DNA of 64,000 bases from Actinoplanes sp. NBC_00393 (GCF_036053395.1 NZ_CP107942.1:7148501-7212500); one strand, 5' to 3'. Shown: positions 8,221 through 17,554, numbered from the stretch's first letter. Translations and numbers: made by a program. Notes: generated by a model not told the origin, from the letters alone.

Positions 8221-10980
8221 GTGCGGATCTTCGGGACGAGCGATCGGCTGTTCGGCCGGGACGCTGAGTGCGACACGCTGGACGGTCTTCTGGCGGGGGC
8301 GCGATCCGGGCAGAGCGCGGCGCTGGTGCTGCGCGGCGAGGCGGGTGTGGGCAAGACCGCACTTCTTCGGTACGCGCAGAGCCAGTCCCCGGAGTCGCTG
8401 ACCGTCCGGGGTGTGGAGTCCGAGTCCGGCTTTCCGTATGCGGGTCTGCACCGGCTGCTCGTACCGTTGCTCCCCCGCCGCGACCGGCTGCCGGCCGGGC
8501 AGCGTGCCGCCCTGGAGGTGGCCTGCGGCCTGACCGAGGGCCCACCGGCCGACCTGTACCTGGTGAGCCTCGCCGCGCTTACCCTGCTCGCCGCCAAACC
8601 CCGGCTGTGCGTGGTCGACGACGTGCACTGGCTGGACCCGGAATCGGCGCGGGCGCTGGCGTTCGTGGCCCGCCGGCTGCACGCCGAGGGCGTGGTGATG
8701 CTGTTCGGGTTGCGCACGACTCATAGTCAGCTCAGCGTCGAGGACGACCCGGGTCTGCTCGCCGGCATCCCGGAGCTGCCGATCGCCGGCCTGGACCGGG
8801 ACGCCGCGATGGCGCTGCTCTCCGACGTGGTCGCCACCGACCTCGACCTCGGCCTGGCCGAGCACATCGCCGACACCAGCGGCGGCAACCCGCTCGCCCT
8901 CACCGACCTGGGTCAGGAGCTCACCGAGGACCAACTGCGCGGCGCCTCCCCGCTGCCCGAGCCGGTCCCGATCGGCAGCCGGCTCGAGACGCACTACTCG
9001 GCGCGGGTCCGCGGCTATCCGCAGACGACCCGGACCTGGCTGGTCCTGGCCGCAGCGGGGGCGGGTGGGCGTACCGAACAGTTGCTGGCGGCCGCGCAGC
9101 GGCTCGGCACCGAACCGGAGGACGCCGCCCCGGCCGAGGCGGACCGGCTGGTGGCCGGCTCGCCGCCGGTCGACTTCCGGCACCCGCTGGTGCGCTCGGC
9201 CGTCTACGGCGACGCCGAACCTTCCCACCGCCGGGCCGTGCACGCCGCCCTGGCCGCCGCCACCACCGAAGCGGCCGACGCCGACCGGCGGGCCTGGCAC
9301 CTGGCCGCCGCCACCGTCGTCCCGGACGAAGCCGTCGCGGCCGAGCTGGCCGGCGGCGCCGACCGGGCCGGGGCCCGCGGCGGGCACGCCGCCCGGGCCA
9401 CCTTCCTGACCCGCGCCGCCGAACTCACCCCGGACCCGGCCACCCGCGCCGGCCGGCAGGTGCAGGCGGCCGGCGCCGCGATGATCGCCGGCGCGCACTC
9501 CCGGGCCCTGATGCTGCTGGACACCGTGGACGAATCGCTGCTCACCGGCACGGGCCGGGGCGAGGCGCTGCTGACCCGGGCCTCCGCCTCGGTCAACTCG
9601 GGGGTGCCGCACGGCCTGCGGGACGCCTCGGCGATGTCGCTGGCCGCCGCCGAGGCCTTCGGCGACGACCAGGACCGGGCGCGGCTGGCCCTGATCAAGG
9701 CGATCGAGCACGACACCACGGCGGAGCACCTGAACGGCACGAGCGCTCGGGACATCGCCGCCGCGGCCCGCCGGCTCGCCGGGAGCGACCCGGCGGACGT
9801 CGACGGGCTCCTGCTCGCCGGCTATGCGGCGTTCATCACGGACGGCTACACGTCCGGCATCCCGGCCCTGCGCCGGGCGGTCGCCGCGATCGCCGACCCG
9901 GACCTGCCGGACGAGAAGCTGCTGGCCCGGTTCATCCTCGGCATCAACTTCTGCAACATGACCTGGGACGAGGTCACCAAGCAGTCGCTGATCGAGCGGG
10001 CCGAGGCGGCCGCCCGGCGTACCGGTGCGCTGCACGCCCTGGACATCGTGCACTTCATCGGCGCGATGACCGGCGCCGTGCTGGGCCGGCTCACCGAGGC
10101 CGACCGGCACGACGCGGCCGGGCAGCGGGTCCGCCGGGCCATCGGCATCACCACCGAGCAGGAGCAGATCTGGCGGCACCCGGAACTGGTGGCGTGGCGC
10201 GGGCCGGCCGACTTCCGGCCGACGGTTCCGCACGCCCTGCAGATCTTCGAGATGCTGCACATGGGCGGCATGCACGCGGTGACCCGGCTCAGCCTGGCCG
10301 TCCTCGACAACGCCGTCGGCGACTATGCGGCCGCCAAGGAGGGCCTGCTGACCCTGGTCGACCTGGGCCGGCCCCGGCGGTACGCATGGGCGCTGCCCGA
10401 CCTCGTCGAAGCAGCCCTGCGCTCCGGCGACCGGCAGACCGCGAAACAGGCCTGCGCCGACCTCGACCTCGCCGCCCATGCCAGTGACACCCCGCGCGCG
10501 CTCGCTCTGCTGGACCGGTCGCGGGCCCTGCTCGCCTCCCCGGAGCAGGCCGAGCGGCACTACCAGGCGGCGATCGACCGGTTCACCGGCACGCTGTCGC
10601 ACGGCGACCTGGCCCGGGCCCACCTGCTCTACGGCGAGTGGCTGCGCCGCCGTCGACGCCGCCGGGACGCGCGGACCGAGCTCGGCACGGCCCTGGAGAT
10701 GTTCAGCGAGGTACGCGCGGACGCCTTCGCCGGACGAGCCGAACGGGAACTCGCTGCTCTCGGCGAAAGTGTGCGCTCACTCGTACCCGAGACCGACGAT
10801 GCGGCCCTGACCCCGCAGGAGGCCTCCGTTGCGCGCCTGGCCCGCGCCGGGGCGACCAACGCCGAGATCGCCGCGAACCTCTTCCTCAGCGTCAGCACGG
10901 TCGACTACCACCTGCGCAAGGTGTTCCGGAAGCTCGGCGTCGCCTCCCGACGGCAGCTGCGGGACGCACTCGACGACTGA
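8221..10980 (+). CDS. large LuxR-family ATPase regulator (LAL/MalT-like)
   Basis: A 919-residue regulator starting at GTG 8221. TAGGCT (8209-8214) ends 6 nt before the GTG, so the transcript is probably leaderless. Residues about 1-300 are an AAA/STAND ATPase with Walker A GEAGVGKTALLRYAQ (about residue 40) and Walker B LCVVDDVHWLDPES. Residues about 300-840 are helical, TPR-like. Residues about 855-919 are a LuxR helix-turn-helix (LTPQEASVARLARAGATNAE, STVDYHLRKVFRKLGV). Such regulators often activate nearby or secondary-metabolite operons. Here the downstream hydrolase/MBL operon (11050-13411) is on the same strand and is the natural candidate target. Confidence 0.93.
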   Translation: MRIFGTSDRLFGRDAECDTLDGLLAGARSGQSAALVLRGEAGVGKTALLRYAQSQSPESLTVRGVESESGFPYAGLHRLLVPLLPRRDRLPAGQRAALEVACGLTEGPPADLYLVSLAALTLLAAKPRLCVVDDVHWLDPESARALAFVARRLHAEGVVMLFGLRTTHSQLSVEDDPGLLAGIPELPIAGLDRDAAMALLSDVVATDLDLGLAEHIADTSGGNPLALTDLGQELTEDQLRGASPLPEPVPIGSRLETHYSARVRGYPQTTRTWLVLAAAGAGGRTEQLLAAAQRLGTEPEDAAPAEADRLVAGSPPVDFRHPLVRSAVYGDAEPSHRRAVHAALAAATTEAADADRRAWHLAAATVVPDEAVAAELAGGADRAGARGGHAARATFLTRAAELTPDPATRAGRQVQAAGAAMIAGAHSRALMLLDTVDESLLTGTGRGEALLTRASASVNSGVPHGLRDASAMSLAAAEAFGDDQDRARLALIKAIEHDTTAEHLNGTSARDIAAAARRLAGSDPADVDGLLLAGYAAFITDGYTSGIPALRRAVAAIADPDLPDEKLLARFILGINFCNMTWDEVTKQSLIERAEAAARRTGALHALDIVHFIGAMTGAVLGRLTEADRHDAAGQRVRRAIGITTEQEQIWRHPELVAWRGPADFRPTVPHALQIFEMLHMGGMHAVTRLSLAVLDNAVGDYAAAKEGLLTLVDLGRPRRYAWALPDLVEAALRSGDRQTAKQACADLDLAAHASDTPRALALLDRSRALLASPEQAERHYQAAIDRFTGTLSHGDLARAHLLYGEWLRRRRRRRDARTELGTALEMFSEVRADAFAGRAERELAALGESVRSLVPETDDAALTPQEASVARLARAGATNAEIAANLFLSVSTVDYHLRKVFRKLGVASRRQLRDALDD

Positions 10981-11049
10981 ACCGTGTGCACGCGCGACTA
11001 CGCATTGCACGGGATTCGGTGATGGGCACGTTCCCATGAGGATTTCCGC

Positions 11050-11880
11050 ATGGGATACGCCACGGCCGCCGACGGGGCGGAGATCTTCTACAAGGACTGG
11101 GGGTCCGGGCGCCCGGTCGTGCTCAGCCACGGCTGGCCGCTGAACTCCGACAGCTGGGAGGCGCAACAACTCTTCCTGGCTGCGCACGGCTACCGCGCGA
11201 TCGCGCACGACCGGCGCGGGCACGGCCGTTCCACGCAGACGTGGGACGGCAACGAGATGGACACGTACGCCGACGACCTCGCCACCCTGCTGACCTCGCT
11301 CGATCTGACCGAGGTGACCCTGGTGGGCTTCTCCACCGGCGGCGGCGAGGTGGCCCGCTACATCGGGCGGCACGGCACCGGCCGGATCGCCCAGGTGGTG
11401 CTGGTCTCCGCGGTGCCGCCACTGATGCTGCGCACCCCGGACAACCCGGGCGGGGTGCCGGTCGAGGTCTTCGACGCGATCCGCGCCGGGTCCCTGGCCG
11501 ACCGTTCCCAGCTCTACCGGGATCTCGCCGACGGACCGTTCTTCGGCAACAACCGGCCCGGCGCCGACGTCGCCGCCGGCATCCGGGACGCCTTCTGGCT
11601 GCAGGGTCTGCAGGCCGGGCACCGCAACGCGTACGAGTGCATCGCCGCATTCTCGGCCACCGACTTCCGGGCCGATCTGGACGCCATCGACGTGCCCACC
11701 CTCGTCATCCACGGCGACGACGACCAGGTGGTCCCGTTCCCCGTGGGCGGGCAGGCCTCGGCCGCCCGGATCAAGAACGCGGCGCTGACGGTGTACCCGG
11801 GCGCGCCGCACGGCATCACCGACACCCACAAAGAGCAGCTCTCCTCGGACCTGCTCGCCTTCCTCAAGGAGTACGCATGA
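11050..11880 (+). CDS. alpha/beta hydrolase, non-heme chloroperoxidase-like
   Basis: A 276-residue protein with GAGGA six bases upstream of its ATG. The fold's landmarks are present: oxyanion [10 protein letters not shown], nucleophile elbow GFSTGGGEV (Ser near residue 98), acid loop [12 protein letters not shown] and catalytic His in [10 protein letters not shown]. This pattern is typical of cofactor-free haloperoxidase/esterase relatives; the true substrate cannot be read from sequence. It is first of three overlapping genes: its TGA overlaps the next ATG by four bases. Confidence 0.88.
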   Translation: MGYATAADGAEIFYKDWGSGRPVVLSHGWPLNSDSWEAQQLFLAAHGYRAIAHDRRGHGRSTQTWDGNEMDTYADDLATLLTSLDLTEVTLVGFSTGGGEVARYIGRHGTGRIAQVVLVSAVPPLMLRTPDNPGGVPVEVFDAIRAGSLADRSQLYRDLADGPFFGNNRPGADVAAGIRDAFWLQGLQAGHRNAYECIAAFSATDFRADLDAIDVPTLVIHGDDDQVVPFPVGGQASAARIKNAALTVYPGAPHGITDTHKEQLSSDLLAFLKEYA

Positions 11881-12665
11881 AGCCCATCGTTCTCGTCCAC
11901 GGTTTCTGGGTCACGCCGCGCAGCTGGGAGAACTGGATCGCGCACTACGAGGCCAAGGGCCACCGGGTGATCGCGCCGGGCTACCCGGGCTTCGAGGTCG
12001 AGGTGGAGGCCCTCAACGCCGACCCGACCCCGATCGTGAACGTCACCGTTCCGCAGATCATCGCGCATCTCGAGGAGGAGATCCGAGCACTGCCCGAGGC
12101 GCCGATCATCATCGGTCACTCGGCCGGCGGCGCGTTCACCCAGATCCTTCTCGACCACGGGTACGGCGCGGCGGGCGTGGCGATGAACTCGGCGCCCACC
12201 GAGGGCGTACGGGTGGTCCCGCTCTCCCAGGTGAAGTCGACGTTCCCGGTGCTCAAGTCCCCGGCCAACCGGCACAAGGCGATCGGGCTCTCATTGGACG
12301 AGTGGAAGTACGCCTTCACCAACACGTTCAGCGACGAGGAGTCCCGTCTTCTTTACGAGCGCTACCACATCCCGGCCAACGGCGGCATCCTGTGGGGCAG
12401 CGTGCTCGCCAACTTCCAGCCCGGCCACCAGGACACCTGGGTCGACTACCACAACGACAACCGGGCGCCGCTGCTGTTCGTCTCCGGCTCCGAGGACCAC
12501 ATCATGCCGCCGGCGATCCAGGAGTCGAACCTGAAGCACTACAAGTCGAACACCATCACCGAACGCAAGGAGTACGAGGGCTACGCCCACCTGCTGCCCG
12601 CCCAGAAGGGCTGGGAGCAGATCGCCGACGAGGTCCTCGAATGGGCGCTGCGACACGCCCGATGA
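11877..12665 (+). CDS. alpha/beta hydrolase
   Basis: A 262-residue protein starting with the ATGA overlap at 11877. It begins [20 protein letters not shown], has the nucleophile elbow [10 protein letters not shown], an acid-loop region [14 protein letters not shown] and a C-terminal His in [15 protein letters not shown]. It differs from the preceding hydrolase and is not a simple duplicate. Translational coupling on both sides places it in one operon with 11050 and 12662. Substrate unknown. Confidence 0.85.
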   Translation: MKPIVLVHGFWVTPRSWENWIAHYEAKGHRVIAPGYPGFEVEVEALNADPTPIVNVTVPQIIAHLEEEIRALPEAPIIIGHSAGGAFTQILLDHGYGAAGVAMNSAPTEGVRVVPLSQVKSTFPVLKSPANRHKAIGLSLDEWKYAFTNTFSDEESRLLYERYHIPANGGILWGSVLANFQPGHQDTWVDYHNDNRAPLLFVSGSEDHIMPPAIQESNLKHYKSNTITERKEYEGYAHLLPAQKGWEQIADEVLEWALRHAR

Positions 12666-13411
12666 GCGACCTGACGATCACCCACATCGGTGGCCCCACC
12701 ACGCTGATCTCCATCGGCGGGGTGCGGTTGCTGACCGATCCGACGTTCGACGCTCCGGGCCGGCGGTACTCGTTCGGCCTGGGCACGTCGTCGGTGAAGA
12801 CTGCCGGACCGGCGCTTCCCGTTGCCGAACTGGGCCGCATCGACGCGGTCCTGCTCAGTCACGACCATCACAGCGACAACCTCGACGATGCGGGCCGGGC
12901 GCTGCTGCCGTCGGCGCCGGTGGTGCTGACCACCGTCAGCGGCGCGGGCCGGCTCGGTGGCAACGCCCGCGGGCTGGCGCCCTGGGCGTCGGCGACGGTC
13001 GGGGACGTGGAGATCACCGCGACCCCGGCGCGGCACGGTCCACGGCTGAGCCGGCCGCTCGTCGGGGACGCGATCGGATTCACCCTGCGCCCACCCGGCG
13101 CCTCGTCGGTGGTGTGGATCACCGGGGACACCGTGGTGTTCGGCGGGGTCCGGGAGGTGGCCCGGCGGTTCACCGTCGACACCGTCGTGCTGCACCTGGG
13201 CGAGGTGAAGTTCGGCCTGACCGGGCCGGTCAAATACACGATGAACGGGCGTGACGCCGCCGGGCTGATCGCCGCGGTACGGCCGCGGGTCGTGGTGCCG
13301 GTGCACTACGAAGGCTGGTCGCACTTCCACGAAGGGCGGGCGGGTGCCGAGGCCGCCTTTCCGCCGGGCACGCTGACCTGGCTCACGCCGGGAGTGCCGC
13401 AGGCTGTCTAG
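12662..13411 (+). CDS. metallo-beta-lactamase-fold hydrolase (UlaG-like)
   Basis: A 249-residue protein coupled to the preceding gene by an ATGA overlap. It shows ITHIGGPTTLISIGGVRLLT at the start, the metal motif LLSHDHHSDNLDD (H-x-D-H variant HDHHSDN), ATPARHGP and a late VPVHYEGWSHF. This is the pattern of the L-ascorbate-6-phosphate lactonase-like/zinc-dependent MBL group. Any lactone substrate is inference. It ends the hydrolase operon, and a short repeat region follows. Confidence 0.85.
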   Translation: MSDLTITHIGGPTTLISIGGVRLLTDPTFDAPGRRYSFGLGTSSVKTAGPALPVAELGRIDAVLLSHDHHSDNLDDAGRALLPSAPVVLTTVSGAGRLGGNARGLAPWASATVGDVEITATPARHGPRLSRPLVGDAIGFTLRPPGASSVVWITGDTVVFGGVREVARRFTVDTVVLHLGEVKFGLTGPVKYTMNGRDAAGLIAAVRPRVVVPVHYEGWSHFHEGRAGAEAAFPPGTLTWLTPGVPQAV

Positions 13412-13423
13412 GCTTCCAGCCAG

Positions 13424-13487
13424 CCGGTCTAGGGTCTCCCAGCCGGCCGGTCCAGGGCTTCCAGCCGGCCGGTCTAGGGCTCCCAGA
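13424..13487. repeat. short imperfect tandem repeat between convergent genes
   Basis: Three roughly 23-bp units of the form CCGGTCTAGGGCTTCCAGCC fill the gap between the convergent MBL genes and run into the last codons of the minus-strand gene (stop at 13474). Confidence 0.7.
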
Positions 13488-14130
13488 CGGCGTTGTCGTG
13501 GGCGAAGACGACCCGCTTCGGGTCGAGGGCCAGCAGACGGTCGAGCCAGGCCGGGGGTACGCCCACCCCGGCCCGGCGAGCCAGCACGTCCCCGGTGAAC
13601 GCGGTCGCATGATCGTGGCTCTGACCGGCCACGATCACCGTGCCGTCGGCTTCCCTGACCACCACGGACTGATGACCCGCGGTGTGCCCGGGAGTCGGGA
13701 TGATCAGCACGCCGGGGCTGATCTCCGCCTCACCGTCCAGCTCCTCGTAGTGAACGCCGGCAAAATCGACAAGCTCGGGCAGAGTGTGGCCGGACACGGT
13801 GCGGGCGGTGGTCAGCTCGGCCCGCTGAGTGAAGATCGGCGCCCCGGCGAGCTCCGGGTTACCGCCACAGTGGTCGAAATGCAGGTGGCAGTTCACCACG
13901 TACCGGATGTCGGCCACCGTGGTGCCTGCGGCCGCGAGCGCCGCGCCCAGCGGAACCCGATGGGGTTGATAGTGCGCGTCCACCTCGGGATGGCTACCCA
14001 TGCCGGTGTCGACCAGGATCAGGCCATCCGGATGATCGATCAGATAGCCGAGAGCCGGCTCGACCCGGGGCACGCCGGTGCCCGTCTCCTCAGCCGGCCG
14101 CACGAAGTAGCCGTAGTTGATCCGCCGCAT
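13474..14130 (-). CDS. N-acyl-homoserine-lactonase-like MBL hydrolase
   Basis: A 218-residue protein from ATG 14130, which has GGTGGGAAG about nine bases upstream; an in-frame ATG at 14166 is an alternative. It has the lactonase landmarks LIDHPDGLILVDTGMG, VVNCHLHFDHCGGN (the H-x-H-x-D-H zinc motif), IIPTPGHTAGHQSVVV and a final VVFAHDNAVW. These match the AiiA/AttM quorum-quenching lactonase group within the MBL superfamily. In an actinomycete the physiological lactone could be something other than an acyl-homoserine lactone. Convergent to the UlaG-like gene. Confidence 0.85.
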   Translation of the reverse strand: MRRINYGYFVRPAEETGTGVPRVEPALGYLIDHPDGLILVDTGMGSHPEVDAHYQPHRVPLGAALAAAGTTVADIRYVVNCHLHFDHCGGNPELAGAPIFTQRAELTTARTVSGHTLPELVDFAGVHYEELDGEAEISPGVLIIPTPGHTAGHQSVVVREADGTVIVAGQSHDHATAFTGDVLARRAGVGVPPAWLDRLLALDPKRVVFAHDNAVWEP

Positions 14131-14185
14131 CGTCGCAGTCTTCCCACCTCGACGGGCGTGCGTCACGCCACTCTCCGCACAGCAG

Positions 14186-14217
14186 AACGGCCCACACCGA
14201 TGCCGGTGCGGGCCGTT
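14186..14217 (-). terminator. hairpin after tRNA-Glu
   Basis: Interrupted stem: 14186-14193 plus 14195-14199 pair with 14204-14208 plus 14210-14217 around an ATGC loop, nine bases past the tRNA 3' end in the tRNA direction. Confidence 0.75.
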
Positions 14218-14225
14218 CCCGTAAG

Positions 14226-14298
14226 TAGTCCCGAAGGGATTCGAACCCTCGCTACCGCCTTGAGAGGGCGGCGTCCTAGGCCGCTAGACGACGGGACC
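14226..14298 (-). tRNA. tRNA-Glu (anticodon CTC), copy 1
   Basis: The minus strand reads GGTCCCGTCGTCTAGCGGCC at its 5' end, with anticodon loop CTCTCAA (CTC) flanked by a CCGCC/GGCGG stem and the T-loop GGTTCGAATCC. It is 73 nt, with no encoded CCA. The first acceptor pair is G-U. The sequence is identical to the copy at 17320-17392. Confidence 0.96.
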
Positions 14299-14715
14299 CT
14301 TGCCGCTGCGTCCTGCTCCAGCGGCGGGCTGAACTCTATCAGGACGGCCCGCCCACCCGAAATCGGCTGCCCAGCCATCCCCACCCACCCCGCCGTTCCC
14401 ATTTCCCTACTTCTCCTCCCCTTCCTCTACTTCTTCCCCTATCTCTCAGTTCCCTTCATCCCCCTGCTTCCCTACCTCAACCCTCCTCGCCATCGTCCCT
14501 CCTCACCGTCGCCCCTCCTCACCGTCGCCCCTCCTCACCGTCGCCCCTTCTCACCGTCGCCCCTTCTGATCTCCTCCGCCCTCTCCCTGTCCGCCGGCCT
14601 TGCTCTCTGACCCGCTCGGCGCGTTCGGCCTCACTCATTCACGCACGCACCAACCGACGCCTCTCGCAATCCCCGACGGCCCAGCCCGGCGGCACCCCTG
14701 CACCTCGGATTCCAT
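14299..14715. repeat. gene-free stretch with polypyrimidine tract and 16-bp repeats
   Basis: No convincing gene is present. From about 14400 to 14600 the plus strand is almost entirely C and T with few purines. Inside it, four 16-bp units (CTCACCGTCGCCCCTC/T) lie at 14502-14565. The strand asymmetry could favour triplex or structured DNA; that is inference. Confidence 0.7.
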
Positions 14716-14775
14716 ACCTCAGCGACGGCCGAACCGCCCGAGCCGTCGCTCACACACCCAACACCGGCCCTATAA
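14716..14775 (+). repeat. left-hand fragment of a 63-bp repeat array interrupted by the IS
   Basis: A degenerate unit ending ACACCCAACACCGGCCCTATAA directly abuts the left IS end; the same ending occurs in the units right of the IS (16515-16703). Confidence 0.7.
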
Positions 14776-16514
14776 GGGCTCGTCGAAGAACAAGCCGTTG
14801 CTTGGCGGATTTCGATGCGTTGATCTGTTATGGCGGTATCGGAGGAGGAACGGGGCAGGCTGGCAGCGAAGTTTGAGGTGATCTTGCCGCATCTGGACGA
14901 GCGGCAACGCCGGTTGCTGCTGGGTGCTGAGGCTCGGGTGCTGGGGCATGGCGGGATCCGGGCGGTAGCGCGAGCTGCCGGGGTCCGGGAGGGCACGGTG
15001 GCTGCGGGCGTCGATGAGTTGGAGGCCGGGGTGGCGCCGCTGGGCCGGGTCCGCCGTGCCGGTGGCGGCCGGAAGCCGGTGACCGAACATGATCCCGCTC
15101 TGATGCCGGCGTTGTTGGGGCTGGTCGAGCCGGACGAGCGGGGGGACCCGATGTCGCCGCTGCGATGGACGACGAAGTCGTTGCGCCACCTTGCGCAGGA
15201 ACTGGCCGGGCGGGGTCATAAGGCCGGGCCGGACACGATCGCTGCTCTGCTGCACGGTGAGGGATTCAGCCTTCAGGGCAATGCCAAGACTCTGGAAGGC
15301 AGACGCCATCCCGACCGCGACGCCCAGTTCGGCTACATCAACGAGCAGGTCAAGGATTATCTGTCCAGCGGTGACCCGGTCGTCAGCGTCGATACGAAGA
15401 AGAAGGAACTCGTCGGCGCGTTCGCGAACAAGGGCCGCGAGTGGCGGCCTGCCGGTGAGCCGGCCGTAGTCCGCACCCACGACTTCGCCGATCCGCAGCT
15501 GGGACAGGTGATCCCCTACGGGGTCTACGACTTGGCCGCCGACACCGGCTGGGTCGCCGTCGGCACCGACCACAACACCGCCGCGTTCGCCGTCGCCACT
15601 CTGCGCCGCTGGTGGGACGGCTACGGCCGTGACCGCTACCCGAACGCCGGACGGCTCTTGATCACCGCGGACGCCGGCGGATCCAACGGCTACCGCACTC
15701 GCGCCTGGAAAACGGATCTGGCCGCTCTCGCCGCCGAAATCGGGCTACCGATCACCGTCTGCCACTTCCCGCCCGGCACCAGTAAATGGAACCGTATCGA
15801 GCATCGCTTGTTCGCCCACATCTCGATGAACTGGCGGGCACGACCCCTGACCAGCCACGAGACCATCGTCCACACGATCGCCGCGACCACCACCAGCAGC
15901 GGGCTGCGCGTGCACGCCGAACTCGACACCGGCCACTACCCGACCGGCGTCGTCATCACCGACGAGCAGATGAGCACCCTGGCCATCGACCGTCACGACT
16001 GGCACGGCGACTGGAACTACACCCTGCGCCCCGACCCGGCCACACCCGCCGGCGAACCCGCGACAGCCCTACCACCGCTGCATCACCTGGCCGCGCTGGT
16101 GCACCCGGCCATCACCGGCATGCCCGACAGCGCATGGAACGACCTGATCAGCCGGCTCACCGTTCCCCATCAAGCCCAACACGAAGCGTTCCTGCACAAC
16201 CTGCGCGGCCACGCCCGGCCCCGCGGCGGCGGCCGCAAGATCCGCGTCACCCTCAGCCACCAACTACTGGCCACCTTGCTCCACGACCGCTACCAACTGC
16301 CCCGCAAGGTCATCGCCGATCTGTTCGGCGTCGCCGGCACCACCATCAACGTCGCCATCCGCAACACCCGCACCCTGCTCACCCAAATCCAGCACCCCAT
16401 CGAACCCAGCAACATCCGCCTCACCAACCACACCGACCTCGCCGCTCACACCCGCGCCGCCGGATTCACCGCACCCGCCTTGATCAAAACAGCGAGTTAA
16501 AAATCGACGAGCCC
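14776..16514 (+). mobile_element. insertion sequence, ISAzo13-type
   Basis: A 1.74-kb element bounded by an 11-bp perfect inverted repeat, GGGCTCGTCGA at 14776-14786 and its complement at 16504-16514. TAA stands immediately outside each end (14773-14775 and 16515-16517), a plausible 3-bp target duplication. It contains one full-length transposase gene and appears intact, hence possibly recent. Confidence 0.88.
14830..16500 (+). CDS. ISAzo13-family transposase
   Basis: A 556-residue DDE transposase of the ISAzo13 (Rhodopirellula-type) family, larger than typical members because of a C-terminal extension. After an N-terminal helix-turn-helix region (GGIRAVARAAGVREGTVAAG), the catalytic core shows SVDTKKKELVGAF (first Asp), LLITADAGGSNGYRTRAWK (second Asp) and GTSKWNRIEHRLFAHIS (Glu). 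Residues about 420-556 (after HHLAALVHPAITG) form an extra helical, HTH-like segment with DRYQLPRKVIADLFGVAGTT, perhaps a second DNA-binding part. No frameshift is visible. The gene nearly fills the space between the inverted repeats. Confidence 0.93.
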   Translation: MAVSEEERGRLAAKFEVILPHLDERQRRLLLGAEARVLGHGGIRAVARAAGVREGTVAAGVDELEAGVAPLGRVRRAGGGRKPVTEHDPALMPALLGLVEPDERGDPMSPLRWTTKSLRHLAQELAGRGHKAGPDTIAALLHGEGFSLQGNAKTLEGRRHPDRDAQFGYINEQVKDYLSSGDPVVSVDTKKKELVGAFANKGREWRPAGEPAVVRTHDFADPQLGQVIPYGVYDLAADTGWVAVGTDHNTAAFAVATLRRWWDGYGRDRYPNAGRLLITADAGGSNGYRTRAWKTDLAALAAEIGLPITVCHFPPGTSKWNRIEHRLFAHISMNWRARPLTSHETIVHTIAATTTSSGLRVHAELDTGHYPTGVVITDEQMSTLAIDRHDWHGDWNYTLRPDPATPAGEPATALPPLHHLAALVHPAITGMPDSAWNDLISRLTVPHQAQHEAFLHNLRGHARPRGGGRKIRVTLSHQLLATLLHDRYQLPRKVIADLFGVAGTTINVAIRNTRTLLTQIQHPIEPSNIRLTNHTDLAAHTRAAGFTAPALIKTAS

Positions 16515-16703
16515 TAACCTGCCTCAACGACGGCCGGCCCCAGCCAGCCGCCGCCCAGACACCCAACACCGGCCCCATAACCTGCCTCAACGACGGCCGG
16601 CCCCAGCCAGCCGCCGCCCAGACACCCAACACCGGCCCCATAACCTGCCTCAACGACGGCCGGCCCCAGCCAGCCGCCGCCCAGACACCCAACACCGGCC
16701 GAG
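16515..16703 (+). repeat. 63-bp tandem repeat array, three units
   Basis: Units begin at 16515, 16578 and 16641, each starting TAACCTGCCTCAACGACGG and ending CACCCAACACCGGCCCCA; the first two are essentially identical and the third diverges in its last bases. The IS has inserted at a TAA unit boundary. Confidence 0.95.
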
Positions 16704-17281
16704 CCGATTTGCCGGCACCCAGGACCCGCCGGCAGGCCGCTCCGGCGGATCAACCCGGCGGAATCCACGCGGGCTGGCTGGGCTGGCTGATGCACCGGGT
16801 GCCGGGACAGACTGGCTGAGCCGCGCGAGGGCAGGCCGGGCTGGAACCGGGCCTGGAGCCGAGCTGGGCTGGTCCGGAGCCGGGCTCGGCTGGTCCGGAG
16901 CCGGGCTCGGCTGGTCCGGAGCCGGGCTGGGCTGGCCGTAAGTTAGTAGGCAAGCTGCGCGCGGGACGAGTAGGCGCCAGGCAGTCGGGCCGAGCTGATC
17001 TGGCGAGCCGTTTGCCAGGGCGGATAGACGCCACCCAGTTGGCCGGGCTGAGCAAGCAAGCGGCGCGCCGGGCCGAGATAGACGCCAAGCCGGCTGGCCG
17101 GATTGAGCACGTGAGCCGCGGGCCGAGCTGAGCCGACCGCAAGCACGCGGGCCAGCCGGACCGAGCAGGCGAGCCGCGGACCGAGCTGGGCCGGCGGCAA
17201 GCAGACGAGCCGCGCACCAGGCTGAGCCGGCAGCAAGCAGGCGGGTAGCGCCGTTGGAGCCGGGCGCGGTTCAGGAACTGA
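16704..17281. repeat. gene-free low-complexity region with 21-bp repeats
   Basis: About 580 bp dominated by G, C and A with many GAGCCG/GCTGGGC words. A clear imperfect tandem array with 21-bp period (GAGCCGGGCTCGGCTGGTCCG) runs from about 16856 to 16937. Open frames here encode only Pro/Ala/Ser/Arg-rich strings without family features, so no gene is called. Confidence 0.7.
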
Positions 17282-17311
17282 AACGGCCCGCATCCGGAGA
17301 TGCGGGCCGTT
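17282..17311 (-). terminator. hairpin after second tRNA-Glu
   Basis: Perfect 13-bp stem AACGGCCCGCATC at 17282-17294 with its complement at 17299-17311 and loop CGGA, eight bases beyond the tRNA 3' end. Confidence 0.85.
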
Positions 17312-17319
17312 CCATGCTG

Positions 17320-17392
17320 TAGTCCCGAAGGGATTCGAACCCTCGCTACCGCCTTGAGAGGGCGGCGTCCTAGGCCGCTAGACGACGGGACC
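17320..17392 (-). tRNA. tRNA-Glu (anticodon CTC), copy 2
   Basis: Identical over all 73 nt to the copy at 14226-14298, with the same CTC anticodon. It lies 90 bp downstream of tRNA-Gln on the same strand, forming a Gln-Glu tRNA unit that ends at the 17282 hairpin. Confidence 0.96.
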
Positions 17393-17482
17393 AGAACCTA
17401 CCTGTCACCGGCTCTCGCCTGAGACGGCGCACCAGACCTACCAGAGATCCAGCGCCACCCTCCCGAGGCGGGAGTGGTAACG

Positions 17483-17554
17483 CTGGGGTACCAGGACTCG
17501 AACCTAGACTAACTGAACCAGAATCAGTCGGGCTGCCAATTACCCCATACCCCA
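17483..17554 (-). tRNA. tRNA-Gln (anticodon CTG)
   Basis: The minus strand begins TGGGGTATGGGGTAATTGGC; the anticodon loop TTCTGGT (CTG) sits in an ACTGA/TCAGT stem; the T-loop is GGTTCGAGTCC. All seven acceptor pairs form. It is 72 nt with no encoded CCA. Confidence 0.96.

Noticed and set aside
8191..10623. 810-codon open frame antisense to the LuxR gene
   Set aside because: Mirror of GC-skewed codon positions in a clear regulator gene; no domain, Arg/Gly/Gln-rich shadow.
16515..16703. CRISPR array
   Set aside because: Units are contiguous 63-bp tandem repeats without unique spacers, and no cas genes occur. The same applies to 33120-33385.
16750..17293. Minus-strand frames of 116-155 codons
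   Set aside because: Pro/Ala/Ser/Arg low-complexity products of the 21-bp repeat region; no start signal.
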